NCBI RefSeq assembly: GCF_001949145.1
Contig: NW_019091509.1
Location: 260,108 to 283,572 of the forward strand
Length of the DNA stretch: 23,465 nt
Direction: 5' to 3'
DNA from: Acanthaster planci
Lineage: Eukaryota; Echinodermata; Asteroidea; Valvatida; Acanthasteridae
A program made the translations under genes and the position numbers. This document shows positions 9,470 to 18,004 of this stretch, piece after piece (the first letter of the stretch is position 1; each line of letters opens with the position of its first letter). The notes under the pieces are model-generated. The model saw nothing but the letters and a program-made list of their open reading frames with translations, was not told the DNA's origin and searched no databases.

Positions 9470-9966
9470 CTCTTGGTGCAAAATTGGTGCACATCCAATG
9501 TTGAGATAGGAATGAGGATTGACTGCCATGGAAAGGAGCTGGTTAAGATGGATTGTACAGGTCAGGTGCAGCGGACGGTGCTGCAGACCGACGTCCTACA
9601 AGCTGGTCTTGATGCCTTTGAGTCGATGATGGTTTTGGGGAGACACCTCCTGAGCTGAAATGGGCCATACCGAGAAGTAACTGCCATGGGAAGCTGGTTG
9701 CGGTAGATTTTTTGTGATAAATGGGTCAGGTGCAGTGGATGGCGCTGCATACCAATGTTCTACGTGCTGATCCTGCTTATGAGGTAAGGGGATCTTCGAA
9801 ACATCATTTGGAACAACAGCATTTCCTGCTCCCTTGATTTTTCATTTTCCTCTTGGATGAGGTTAATGAGATCTTTTGTTGGATCATTGTCAACATTCTT
9901 GAGAAGAAGCTTGGCCACATCATGGAAGACATCTTTGCGTGTTTCTTTGCAGGTACGCTTGAAAGG
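9470..9966 (-). pseudogene. Broken coding piece with acidic/basic helix and Ser/Pro/His-rich repeated tail
   Basis: On the minus strand, codons from about 9966 down to 9780 read KRTCKETRKDVFHDVAKLLL, then NVDNDPTKDLINLIQEENEK, then SREQEMLLFQMMFRRSP. This charged helix is typical of real coding sequence. A pyrimidine-rich run ending in AAG just upstream could be a splice acceptor. One frame over, the reading goes on as QDQHVEHWYAAPSTAPDPFI, then NLPQPASHGSYFSVWPI, and then a second, diverged copy containing SAAPSAAPDLYNPS and PAPFHGSQSSF. The helix followed by a low-complexity tail recalls the C-terminal parts of Myb/SANT-like or trihelix-type DNA-binding proteins, but I do not recognise the gene. 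It is broken by frameshifts and by stops in the second copy, so it is not functional as it stands. Confidence 0.4.
9522..9790. repeat. Imperfect tandem duplication, period 158 bp
   Basis: The word ACTGCCATGG opens both copies (9522 and 9680). GGTCAGGTGCAG..GA.GG.GCTGCA and a following TACGTGCTG/TACAAGCTG recur at the same spacing. The second copy is incomplete. The period is not a multiple of three, so the duplication shifts the minus-strand frame it overlaps. Confidence 0.65.
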
Positions 9967-9973
9967 TACAAGT

Positions 9974-10290
9974 AATTGTCAAGATGTGCTTTTGCGCTGA
10001 GGAGATGTCAACTTTAATTACATATTTTAACCTTACCTGACCAATATATTTATAAACAATGTATACTCAGTGCTTGTCTGAGAACTTGCGAAAAAATTCA
10101 CAAGCTCACTCGGGTGGGACTCGAACCCAAGACTTCCTGCTAACTTGACCACTGAGTTTGCTGGGGGCAACCAGCTGGTCAGAGTCATTTGCAGTAAGGG
10201 GTACTGCAAACTGTTGTAAAGATATACTTTGTATGGGGGAGATGTTAATTTTAATTTTGAGTTTTGCCCTTACCCAACATATATAAAAAC
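9974..10290 (-). repeat. Direct-repeat pair flanking a Pol III B-box-like sequence (possible SINE)
   Basis: Bases 9974-10058 and 10210-10290 are diverged direct copies; both contain GGAGATGT.AA.TTTAATT, then TACC..AC.A and a TATAAA run. Between them, on the minus strand, lies GGTTCGAGTCC (10117-10127), a match to the tRNA internal B box, with CTCAGTGGTCAAG upstream in an A-box-like position. This looks like a tRNA-derived SINE or part of one, but the A box is weak and no complete tRNA fold can be drawn, so it is not a tRNA gene. The direct repeats are about 237 bases apart. Confidence 0.4.
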
Positions 10291-10471
10291 ACTTTTTTTA
10301 TCCCAGCGACAGGAGTGTAGTTGCTATAAGAACACAAGGCAGGTGTATCAAGAGTGATTACTCACCAGGAGAAACTCCTAAAGTCGAAGTATCCACCGCC
10401 CGGCGGTGAACAGCACTGGACATTGTCCGAATCGCTGAGCACAGGGTAGCTCTGCCATGGGCTGTTTCCCT

Positions 10472-10830
10472 CTACAGAACATCCTTCAGATAGCACTTGG
10501 TGAAGGTGGAGGGAGATTTCCAGCAAGCTGCCTGGCAGATTTCAGCTAGAGGAACTCCTCTGAAGTACGACCAGGATGCAGAGGCGGCCCAAACGTCCTG
10601 GGCCCTGACATGAGATCAAGTTGTCTCATCATGTTGTACCAGCCAGTCTCAGTTATCAAAGATAATGGCCGAGACCGTCCATCGGCAATAATGTCCTTAG
10701 ACGCCAGGTGAAAGGGTTTCATTGTGGTGACAAAGAGCTGGGAATTAGTTCTCGGCAATGCTTGATCATGGCAAGATACTACTTAAGAGTCCAAACCAGA
10801 CACCATCTCTTGTCAGAGTTGTCTCCTAAA
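10472..10830 (-). pseudogene. Tyrosine recombinase C-terminal remnant of DIRS-like element
   Basis: The minus strand reads LPRTNSQLFVTTMKPFHLAS, then KDIIADGRSR, then (after a frame change) SHVRAQDVWAASASWSYFRG, VPLAEICQAACWKSPSTFTK and CYLKDVL, followed by a TAG at 10472-10474. H-V-R (10604-10612) is the HxxR active-site pair. The W in CWKSPSTF and the Y in CYLKDV fill the positions of the W/H and the nucleophilic tyrosine. The pattern of AxSWS..GVPLAEI..A.WKSPSTF..CYLKDV is typical of DIRS-type recombinases. The upstream part of the domain is degraded and the catalytic Arg I region is not readable. Confidence 0.75.
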
Positions 10831-11089
10831 AGTGAGGCTATGTTGGGAGGCTGGAGGGTAGGTGTTCAGTTTTCGACAGAAACCCGAGGATCGGGATAAG
10901 GCAAGCCCCATGTAGCTCCCAGCAGATGTGACCACTGGCAATCGATAGGGCATGCCGCTCGCTACCTCATCTCGATGTAAAAACCACAAGGAGGAACACC
11001 AGTTTGATGCTGCGATGAAGGTCAGACGCATCGGAGAGCAGTTTGAACGGGGGACCAGCAAGAACGTGTAGGATGCCTCAGAGGTCCGC

Positions 11090-11480
11090 AAAAATCTGGC
11101 TGACAACATTCAGATAAAGAGTCCACTCTGTCGGTTGGACAGCACCTGAGAGGGTGCGTCTGCTGTGCTGTTGCTGGTTTCTGCTATGTGGACAGCTTGA
11201 AGGCTGATCCCGCAAGGGCACAGGAGCTGAGGAAGGCGAGTGCCGCCCTGGCAATTGATGTACGCCACTGTCATTGAGGTGTCGCTCTGGACTTGAGCGG
11301 AACAACATACTAAATGCTGTCAGAAGTGACGAAGAGCGTTGAACACGCTTGGAGTTCTAACACACTGATATGTTTGCCTCGAGCGGCAGTGTCCTAGACC
11401 CCGGAGGCACGGCGTGGAGGAAGAGAGGCTCCCCCTCTGCATAGTGAAAGCGTCCGTCATCACGGTCACATCCCGAAGTG
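11090..11480 (-). pseudogene. RNase H domain remnant of DIRS-like element
   Basis: The minus strand reads VTVMTDAFTM (about 11466-11437), a decayed form of the first RNase H block with its aspartate. It then gives HISVLELQA and, one frame over, VFNALRHF (about 11370-11317), the block with the catalytic glutamate. Next come VQSDTSMTVAYINCQGGTR (about 11295-11240), with the third aspartate block and the GGT signature, and STADAPS (about 11170-11150), a decayed ADxLSR. The frame shifts before TEWTLYLNVVSQIFADL (about 11135-11086). The order and spacing match retroelement RNase H domains of the DIRS type. The domain is not translatable as one piece. Confidence 0.7.
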
Positions 11481-11510
11481 CAGGGACGAAAGTAAGGCCG
11501 GCCCACACAC

Positions 11511-13842
11511 AAAAAGAGTTAGAGGACTACGGCCATATCATAACATGCATGGGAAAGTGAGGTCATTCCGCATGCACTGCAAAAATAGAAAAACTGCAGG
11601 TAAGGAGCGTCTGAAGACGGAAGATCAATCCACGATTTAAAAATCCAGATATCCTATTTTATGCAGAATCCAAGTATTATAATATTCCCATTTATTTGCT
11701 AAAGTAAAGAGCATGACCGGATAAAATGGTGATATTGACAAAAAAAAATTGTTGAGCACGCCTCTTCGTTTTGATTACAGGGGATGCAGTCGGAAAGGCA
11801 ACCATGGCAAGCCATTAGGCGTCATCCCCAACTTGACTAAGCGTTCCAGGACGCGGGCATTTCGCGGAATCATGGAGAGCACACTAATCCCAGCCAAACA
11901 AAAGAGCCGTTAGCAACCCAGCGGCTCCGTGAACGGAACACAATATAGCTTTATGCAAATAACCAACCTCATGAATACGCCCGATCTTCTGCGTATCGGC
12001 TGGCAATCTTTGGCAGTGCAAATCCCTTGGAATGAGCACGTGGACGAGTTTCTGCTGATCAACTTCCAGTAAGAACAAAATCAGCCGCCAACTTAAAAAA
12101 CCACAAGGTTTTTCTTTTTCTGAAGTCGGCTGGCCACCCTGGTGGGAACTCCAAAATGGATGCATACATTTAGGTACTGTGCAAGATTTGCATGTACTGC
12201 AGTTTGCCAAAATTTACCGATTTGGGGGTTTGTAACTGAATTACTTTATATATCATTCAAGGGACTGTTTCAGCTTTTGAGTGCACTGCCCCGAGAAAAA
12301 TTGAGAAAAACGCTGTTCATTTTTATCACTCAGAGTGCAGCTCGATTAATTTGATCCCTTAAGAAAAACATTCTTTCCCTTTGCTTTTCATGGTAATTGT
12401 GGTTGGCGAAATTACCTTCAACTTTGTGTTTCATCTTCAAAAATGCAACACTGAGAATTGTCAACTAACGATTCATCCCGCAGTGAGTTGACTGCTGCAG
12501 TACCACAGTGACTTCGTGACCACACGTGTACCGTACATGTAATGTACACATGCACAATTGACCATGTTCATGTACATGTACAGTTCGCTTTTCACACGAA
12601 GGCCAGCGTACATTGGTCAGAAACCATTTATGTGCACAACAGAGCCCATCGTTAACACTTTATAAATACAAAAAATGTGGCAATTATGTACATCCTTATG
12701 TTTTGGTCATGTGAGTTACTGTGAATTTCTCCGTTTGAGAAAAATTGGTCCTGCAGCTCCTCTGGAGAGGTCATAATTGATTTGGACCATACCATTATCT
12801 TGAGGGGTGAAACCGGGATGATATAATTTACGTGAGGTAAACTTCCAAAGTTTCAAAAATAAAGTTTAGTTTCAGATCAGTCCAAATTCTCCTTCAGGTC
12901 ATTAGGTATGGATCTTTATCTATTTCATTAGCTAATTATGACTTTAGGTGGACCGATGGCGTGTTGGCATTTTGCACATGACCCATTAATAGACGGTTGC
13001 AATATATAAAATTTTCTGAGAAAAAAATTCTCTAAAATGACAGAATTTCTGGTGGTAAGATTTCACAGATTGTCTGACACTATTATGTACTTACTTTACA
13101 GTAAGATATATCAAGATAATTTGACAGTCCCGTTTTTTAGATCTTACAAATCCCATAGGCTTACACACCCCAGCGCAAGGCAAAAAGCTGTCTGACAATC
13201 ATAAAATAAGTCACAGCATAAAAACGTGCTGCCATCAGAACCATTACTAGGTTGTTTCAAGTTTAAAGTTTTATGAGCAGGAGATATAACTGCAAACACC
13301 CAGTCACGTGGAGGAACAAAGAAAAAGCACCAGTGGCTAAACCACTTTTGAAAGCGACAGCTAGCACTGTAGCCAGACCGCCGGATCAAGCCCAAAATCA
13401 TAGAACATGGCACTTTCGAACCCAACCAAACCGAACCACACATGCACTTGTCGGTTTGGATGTTTGGTTTTGATATGGCATGGTATTGGTAGCAAACAGA
13501 ATGTACTTAAAAACTTAATAAAAAAGGAACACAACGAAAAATGGAAAACAAGTTTCAGGACATAATATTTCTGCATCCGCACTCGGCAGATGTGAGAGTA
13601 CACATGCAATATTTTTCAATTATTTTGGTCAAAATCTTCACTTGATTTCCTCAAGTTTCCTGAAAGTGACTTAGTTCCAGAACTAAGTAAGATTCTGGAT
13701 TTTTTGTTGGGAGGGTTCATTCACCAGAGGCTGGAATGTAAAAACATAGCAACAATAATTAAGTGAAAATGTACTGGAATCCAGCCTCTGTTTGACAAGG
13801 AAAACTCCATAAAATGAACTATTATACATAGTACTATTAACT
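11511..13842. other. Non-coding stretch, no gene seen
   Basis: Short frames only; the longest (minus strand, 11884-12210, 108 codons) shows no recognisable domain. Two TACATGTA palindromes lie at 12534-12541 and 12573-12580 in a TG/CA-rich patch. A 7-bp stem with a CCAG loop lies at 13670-13687, and an inverted pair CAGAGGCTGGAAT / ATCCAGCCTCTG lies at about 13723 and 13778. Nothing links these to a gene. Confidence 0.45.
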
Positions 13843-13848
13843 TTTATT
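13843..13848 (-). terminator. Poly(A) signal AATAAA
   Basis: A canonical AATAAA on the minus strand, about 45 bases downstream of the stop of the 169-codon frame. Its position suits a short 3' untranslated region. Confidence 0.5.
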
Positions 13849-14402
13849 GCTGGAAAAATAAAAAGGAAAAGACAAGAGAAACTCTAGCCTTTAGTAAAAC
13901 TGTCTAGGTTGGGTAGTCTTACTAAAAGCCAAGGAGTTTTTGAGTCTTTCCTCCCTGCTTTCAAGTCTTACCTCTCTATTTTCTCCATTTGTACACAGCA
14001 ATATGTTCCCTGGTTTGGTGTGCAAGATACAGGCTATACTTTCCACTGTGGTTTCATTTAATGCCTGTGCTATTTGATTGAAAATAGGATCACAAGCACC
14101 ACTCTCATACTTGTACTGAACTAATTTAACATTTGGGAGAATAGAGTTTCCAACAGCATTGTGGTTCTTTATCTTGTTCGAAAGCAGCAACAGCCTTTGA
14201 GCTGTATGTTTGTCTACTTCAGTGTCTTGGCAACCAGGAAGTTTACTTGATCGTGTCCTGCCATCTTCAAGTGTAGCATCATTATCACATGTGTTCCCAC
14301 GGATAGACTTATACATCACATCGGTCTCACATAAGGCCTTTTTCGCAACACCTGATTTGTCTGAAATGTTCAGAGCCTCAGTAACACTTTCAGCAGACAT
14401 CT
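13843..14402 (-). CDS. Candidate 3'-terminal exon of an unrecognised host gene
   Basis: The minus strand shows a pyrimidine-rich run ending TTTATTTCAG directly before an ATG (14398-14400), then 169 open codons to TAA at 13891-13893, then AATAAA (13843-13848 on the minus strand) about 45 bases after the stop. Acceptor, open frame, stop and poly(A) signal in proper order make this the best supported host exon in the window. The protein piece begins MSAESVTEALNISDKSGVAK and ends SKTTQPRQFY. It is hydrophilic, with no signal peptide or membrane segment, and has scattered cysteines (for example GNTCDNDA and KLPGCQD). I do not recognise it. Because the ATG follows the splice site, translation probably enters from an upstream exon. 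Possible upstream exons lie at 15566-15716 and in the proline-rich region. Confidence 0.5.
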
Positions 14403-14858
14403 GAAATAAAAGAAGAATGAATGAATGTTAGCTAGCAAAAGATGCAGAGGTTCTCCACTTGTATGATTTAAACACAGCTCCTATAAATGTTTGTCCAATA
14501 ACTCTGCCCTATGGCCTGTAACTTTGACCCTTGTACTTCAAAACAATGGAAATCTTGGGCAAACAAAACCTGTCAACCGACTTAATTTTACTGGAAATAC
14601 TGTGCCAGTACATGTATGCAATGTTTGCAACTGCTTTTAAAGTTACGAATCTTTCAACTTCAAAGTTACAAGATCTGTTAGGTTATTAAGACTGATCAAA
14701 TTTGACACCAATAAGGTACAAATTTCTGAAGATATGGTCCACTGGTGACTTGGGTTAGTTGTTCCTTCTTTAGGCTTCTCCTTCTTCTAATTGAATAGTT
14801 ACCAAGGGCAGGCAATTCTACCATCAGGGTATGTCCATACAAAAGAACTTATTCCAAA
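14403..14858. other. Probable intron or intergenic DNA
   Basis: No coding signal. A TACATGTA palindrome is at 14609-14616. If the 169-codon frame is a terminal exon, this is part of the intron before it. Confidence 0.4.
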
Positions 14859-15618
14859 GTTGAAGAGGGTTTGTGGTAACACCATATGGATAGATCTCTT
14901 TTTTTGGGGGGGGGGAAAGGTATGGTTCTGATAAGAACCATTGAGTGTGAGCTCGACATTTAGACAAGTGTGCTCTGGTCATCTTCAGGAGTGGAGTTCC
15001 GGACTTTGGTTGAGCACTGGTAAATAACTGCTACATGGGGAGAGTTGATTGTCAATAAGGGCTGTGTGGGGATTGGCTTGGATCCCAGGAGCACTCAGGT
15101 GTGAAACCGATGCTTTGCTGTAAGGTTGGTGATGCTGGAGGAGGATGCTGCAGTGGGATTGGCTGGAGCACTGAAGCACTGGGGCCTGATAAGCACTGGT
15201 GGTAGACCGTGGCAGGGGGTAGGGTACATGTAGGTTTTGGGTAGAGGAGGCCGGGGACACCCGGGGAGGCGGCTCAGGTATAGAGAACCTTGTTGCCATG
15301 GAGGAGGGGGGTGAGTTTCGGGTATAGGAGACCCTCATGCCTAGGAGGGGGGATTGCCTTGGTTTGGAGTAGTGGATGCCAATTGTTGTTGAGTTGGAAC
15401 CCTGCATTTTGTGGGACTGTGTCATGCTGGAATATCTTGATGGCTTAAGGGATTCTTATAAGTAAGTCAGTTCTTGATGGGAGCAATGAGTTAAGCAGAG
15501 TCCCTGTGAATCTTCAGTGAGTGAGTGTGAATCTTCGCACTCAACAGTTCTTATCAGAACCATACCTCTTCCAAAAAGATCTATCCACAGTGTTACCACA
15601 AGCCCTCTCTTCAGTTGA
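14859..15618. repeat. Inverted duplication of an exon-like segment (arms about 80-90 bp)
   Basis: The left arm (about 14859-14952) matches the reverse complement of the right arm (about 15535-15618). Shared words include TTGTGGTAACAC, GGATAGATCT, GGTATGGTTCTGATAAGAAC and TTGAGTG. The left arm carries an extra T/G homopolymer run (about 14899-14916). On the minus strand the right arm is part of a longer coding-like frame (QLKRGLVVTLWIDLFGR); the left arm repeats only that piece, on the plus strand. The arms enclose about 580 bases, including the proline-rich frame. Confidence 0.65.
14985..15440 (-). CDS. Proline/serine-rich open frame, unrecognised
   Basis: A 146-codon minus-strand frame begins MTQSHKMQGSNSTTIGIHYS and contains SIPEPPPRVSPASSTQN and VPYPLPRSTTSAYQAP. 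It is rich in Pro, Ser, Gln and His and predicted to be disordered. The frame is open upstream of the ATG for about five more codons (ESLKPSRYSS region). A run ending in TATAAG could be a weak splice acceptor. The DNA on the plus strand is G-rich (GGAGGGGGG patches), which by itself favours open frames without stops on the opposite strand, so coding status is uncertain. It lies between the inverted arms described above. Confidence 0.25.
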   Translation of the reverse strand, partial: SRYSSMTQSHKMQGSNSTTIGIHYSKPRQSPLLGMRVSYTRNSPPSSMATRFSIPEPPPRVSPASSTQNLHVPYPLPRSTTSAYQAPVLQCSSQSHCSILLQHHQPYSKASVSHLSAPGIQANPHTALIDNQLSPCSSYLPVLNQSPELHS

Positions 15619-15716
15619 TCTCCTCTATGCAAAGCATGAAGTTTATCTATTCGAAAGTTACGGTACATGTATTCATTAAAGAGCACCTCTAAGGAAAAAG
15701 TTTTCTCTGATTTTAT
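15566..15716 (-). CDS. Candidate internal exon (IKSEKTFSLEVLFNEYMYRN...)
   Basis: The minus strand has a strong acceptor (CCATATTTATTTCAACAG, ending at 15717). The exon then opens in phase as IKSEKTFSLEVLFNEYMYRN, then FRIDKLHALHRGDQLKRGL, then VVTLWIDLFGR. A GAG|GTATGG at 15566/15565 would serve as donor, giving 151 bases. The frame stays open past the donor to a stop at 15456, so the donor is inference. The amphipathic, mixed composition looks like true protein. I do not recognise the domain. It may belong to the same gene as the terminal exon at 13843-14402, which is on the same strand. Confidence 0.35.
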
Positions 15717-15899
15717 CTGTTGAAATAAATATGGAAGCATCCAAATCGAACGCAGTGTCATTTGTCTTCAGAGCTCTGTGAAGAGTTAAAAAGGGCTTTT
15801 TTCTGTTTATGCCATGACGCAATCTACATTCAAAAATCACATCTTGGCATGTACATGTATATTCCAACTAGGCTGAAACACAGAAAGTTTAAAATGAGA

Positions 15900-17419
15900 A
15901 ATGGCTTTGACAAGCAGGTACATGTACAGTGAACAATTTAAACTAGTGCAACTCATTTATTACTACAATTACTGTATAGATTTATAGCCACTGATATAGC
16001 TATATGAATTGAATGACACAGATATCATTCCACTTGCTGAACATGTTTTAACCCCTTGACGATGGGAATTTCTTTTCCAAAGCTGACTCCAAGAATTCCA
16101 GCCTCACTTGGCCACGAAGGCCACCTGCCAAACCGCAAATTCTTGGTTTGTGACTCTGCGTGCTCTGCATGCTTTGAATTACACGGTGAAAAGGCTGAGG
16201 TTTATCACTTGTAATTTGATGTGGCTTTTAAAGGTTAAAAATATCAAATATTAATTGCTTGTAATTTAACACAGGTCTAATTACATCATCATAGCATCAA
16301 CCTTGTAGACACGCTGTGGAGTAGGGTAAATGTTCATGCATTGTATTTGAACCATGTTGAAAAACATGGCCTGGACCATAATTATCAAGAAAAAAAGGAA
16401 GAATTTTTGAAGGAAAAAGATGGAACTGTACAATTGCAAAAAGGTACTGGGGTTGAGCCTAATCACCTAATTCTCAAACAGAACTACATGCACTTCAACA
16501 GATATAGCGCTTGAAGAGTGCACCTTTAATGTCATGAGACATAATCATCTGATGACGTCAACATCACATGAGGTCGATTTTGCCTCTAACACTTCCCTTT
16601 CTAAATACCTGCCAAATTTCAGCCCAATTGGACAGGCACTTAGGGAGATATAGTACTTTAAAAGATGCACCGTTGGATCGCCTGAGGCCCTTCCTAACTA
16701 TCTGGAGGCTTTCAACCCACACAGGTACAATGCAAAATATATTACAAAACATTATTGTTATCGCAGAAAGAGCACAGATTAAAGTTTTTAAAAATTTGTC
16801 CCTTTTGGAAATTTCACGCTTACATCCTTTACAATTGATTTTTTTACCCAATTTTGAAGAATAAAAGGACATTTTATTGTAACTTCCGGTCTGATGACGT
16901 CATTGGCACCTAACTTCACATGAGTTGAATTGATAATTATCATCATTTCCACTAATTTTCAGGCAATTCCAAAAAAACTTTGCCACAGGTATCTATTCGA
17001 AATTCATTTTTCAGAATTCTTAAACTGTTGCAAAAGGGCATTCGTTAATTACATGATGTCATCGGTAGATGATTTGAAGAATACTATACCCCACCGACTA
17101 ACATCGTCAAAACCAAGTGCATACCTATTACCACTTTTAAACAAAAAGCCCACTTCCGGATTCGACAGGAAGGGTCACGTGATTTGACCCACACGAGAGG
17201 AATTGAAGACCCAATTTTACCTTGGTACGTGCCACAAAGAGAAGTTGCAGGAAGCCACGGTTGATTTTATATGGATTTAGAAATAATTAATGTAATATTT
17301 AAATATTAATAATTTAATAATAAATCCCTTGACAGCATCATCATGACGTAATTTATTTGAGTATTATCTTTGCGTCGATGTTTTTCCTTGGTGTAAGTTT
17401 GGTGACATTCGGATATTGC
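15900..17419. other. Non-coding stretch with two CRE-like palindromes
   Basis: The palindrome TGACGTCA occurs at 16553-16560 and 16895-16902; each is preceded by TCTGA and followed within 30 bases by CACATGAG, so the two may mark copies of one diverged repeat about 340 bases apart. The 98-codon plus frame at 16568-16864 has no recognisable content. An AT-rich palindrome (TAATATTTAAATATTA) lies near 17291-17306. Confidence 0.4.
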
Positions 17420-17423
17420 TTAA

Positions 17424-18000
17424 CCACTTCATGCCGGGGCATTTTTCAATGTTGATGATGCTGGGCCGGCATGACTATCATTTTTTCAGTTTTCAAAAAT
17501 TCATCATTTCATTTAACGGTCATTTATAGCCGCACCAAGTAATCTTTAGGCACTACCCGAAGTTGACAGGTGACCTTCATTGATGCTCGAGTATTTCAGT
17601 CAGGCCAGCAGCCTTGTAAACAGAGCCCAGATTGTGCGGTGTTGTATAACTGTCTTTTGTTCACGAGCCTGGCTTAGTGCACTGCTGACCTCTTTTCAAT
17701 AGGGGCCAGATTAGCATGCAGCAGTGTTGTGTGGCTCATCACTGTGGTGGTGGAGCGCTTTTGTCCCCGGTAGTAATCCGTTTGCTCTTAATGCCCCAAA
17801 CCCTGGTCTACAGTTTCAAAACAAGGCTGGATTATCACCACTTTTGAGAGTAGAAATGTCGGTAATGCCCAGCAGCCTGGTCTTTTGTTCAGAGTACGGT
17901 CTTTTGTTACAGGGCCCTGTTTCCTTTGTCCGAGTTCGGAGACCCCGGCCACCCATATAAACCATACATCTCCGATCCTGGAGTCCCCGGCAGGAAGTGG
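17424..18000. mobile_element. piggyBac-type MITE, TTAA target site
   Basis: The left end (17424-17439) and the right end (17985-18000) are 16-base inverted copies with one mismatch; the left reads CCACTTCATGCCGGGG. TTAA stands directly outside each end (17420-17423 and 18001-18004). TTAA duplication with C-starting ends is characteristic of the piggyBac superfamily (established knowledge). The 577-base body has no transposase. A second GCCGGCATGA word inside the left end (17465-17474) resembles the inverse of the tip and may be a subterminal repeat. Confidence 0.8.
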
Positions 18001-18004
18001 TTAA

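Larger units (their letters stand above)
10300..11510 (-). mobile_element. DIRS-type tyrosine-recombinase retrotransposon relic
   Basis: Reading right to left, the minus strand has an RNase H-like region (about 11480-11100), a short linking region ending in TEWTLYLNVVSQIF, and a tyrosine recombinase (about 10830-10472). The RNase H-then-recombinase order and the motif types are those of DIRS-like elements (established knowledge). No reverse transcriptase or methyltransferase can be read, so the copy is truncated at its 5' (right) side near 11510. Frameshifts and stops occur throughout. No inverted terminal repeats or internal complementary region were found. Its recombinase is of a different type from that of the Ngaro-like element further right. 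Confidence 0.7.

Noticed and set aside
10100-10165. tRNA gene on the minus strand
   Set aside because: A good B box, but the A box is weak and no acceptor, D or anticodon stems can be drawn.
11884-12210. 108-codon minus-strand frame as part of the DIRS-type element
   Set aside because: I found no reverse transcriptase motif (no YxDD, no LPMG-like block) in it.
13421-13471. Inverted repeat CCAACCAAACC / GGTTTGGATGTTTGG
   Set aside because: The pairing is short and broken and arises from simple AACC/GGTT-rich sequence.
16568-16864. 98-codon plus-strand frame, with a 102-codon frame opposite
   Set aside because: Both strands are open over the same bases, the composition is low in information and there is no domain. 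Chance openness.
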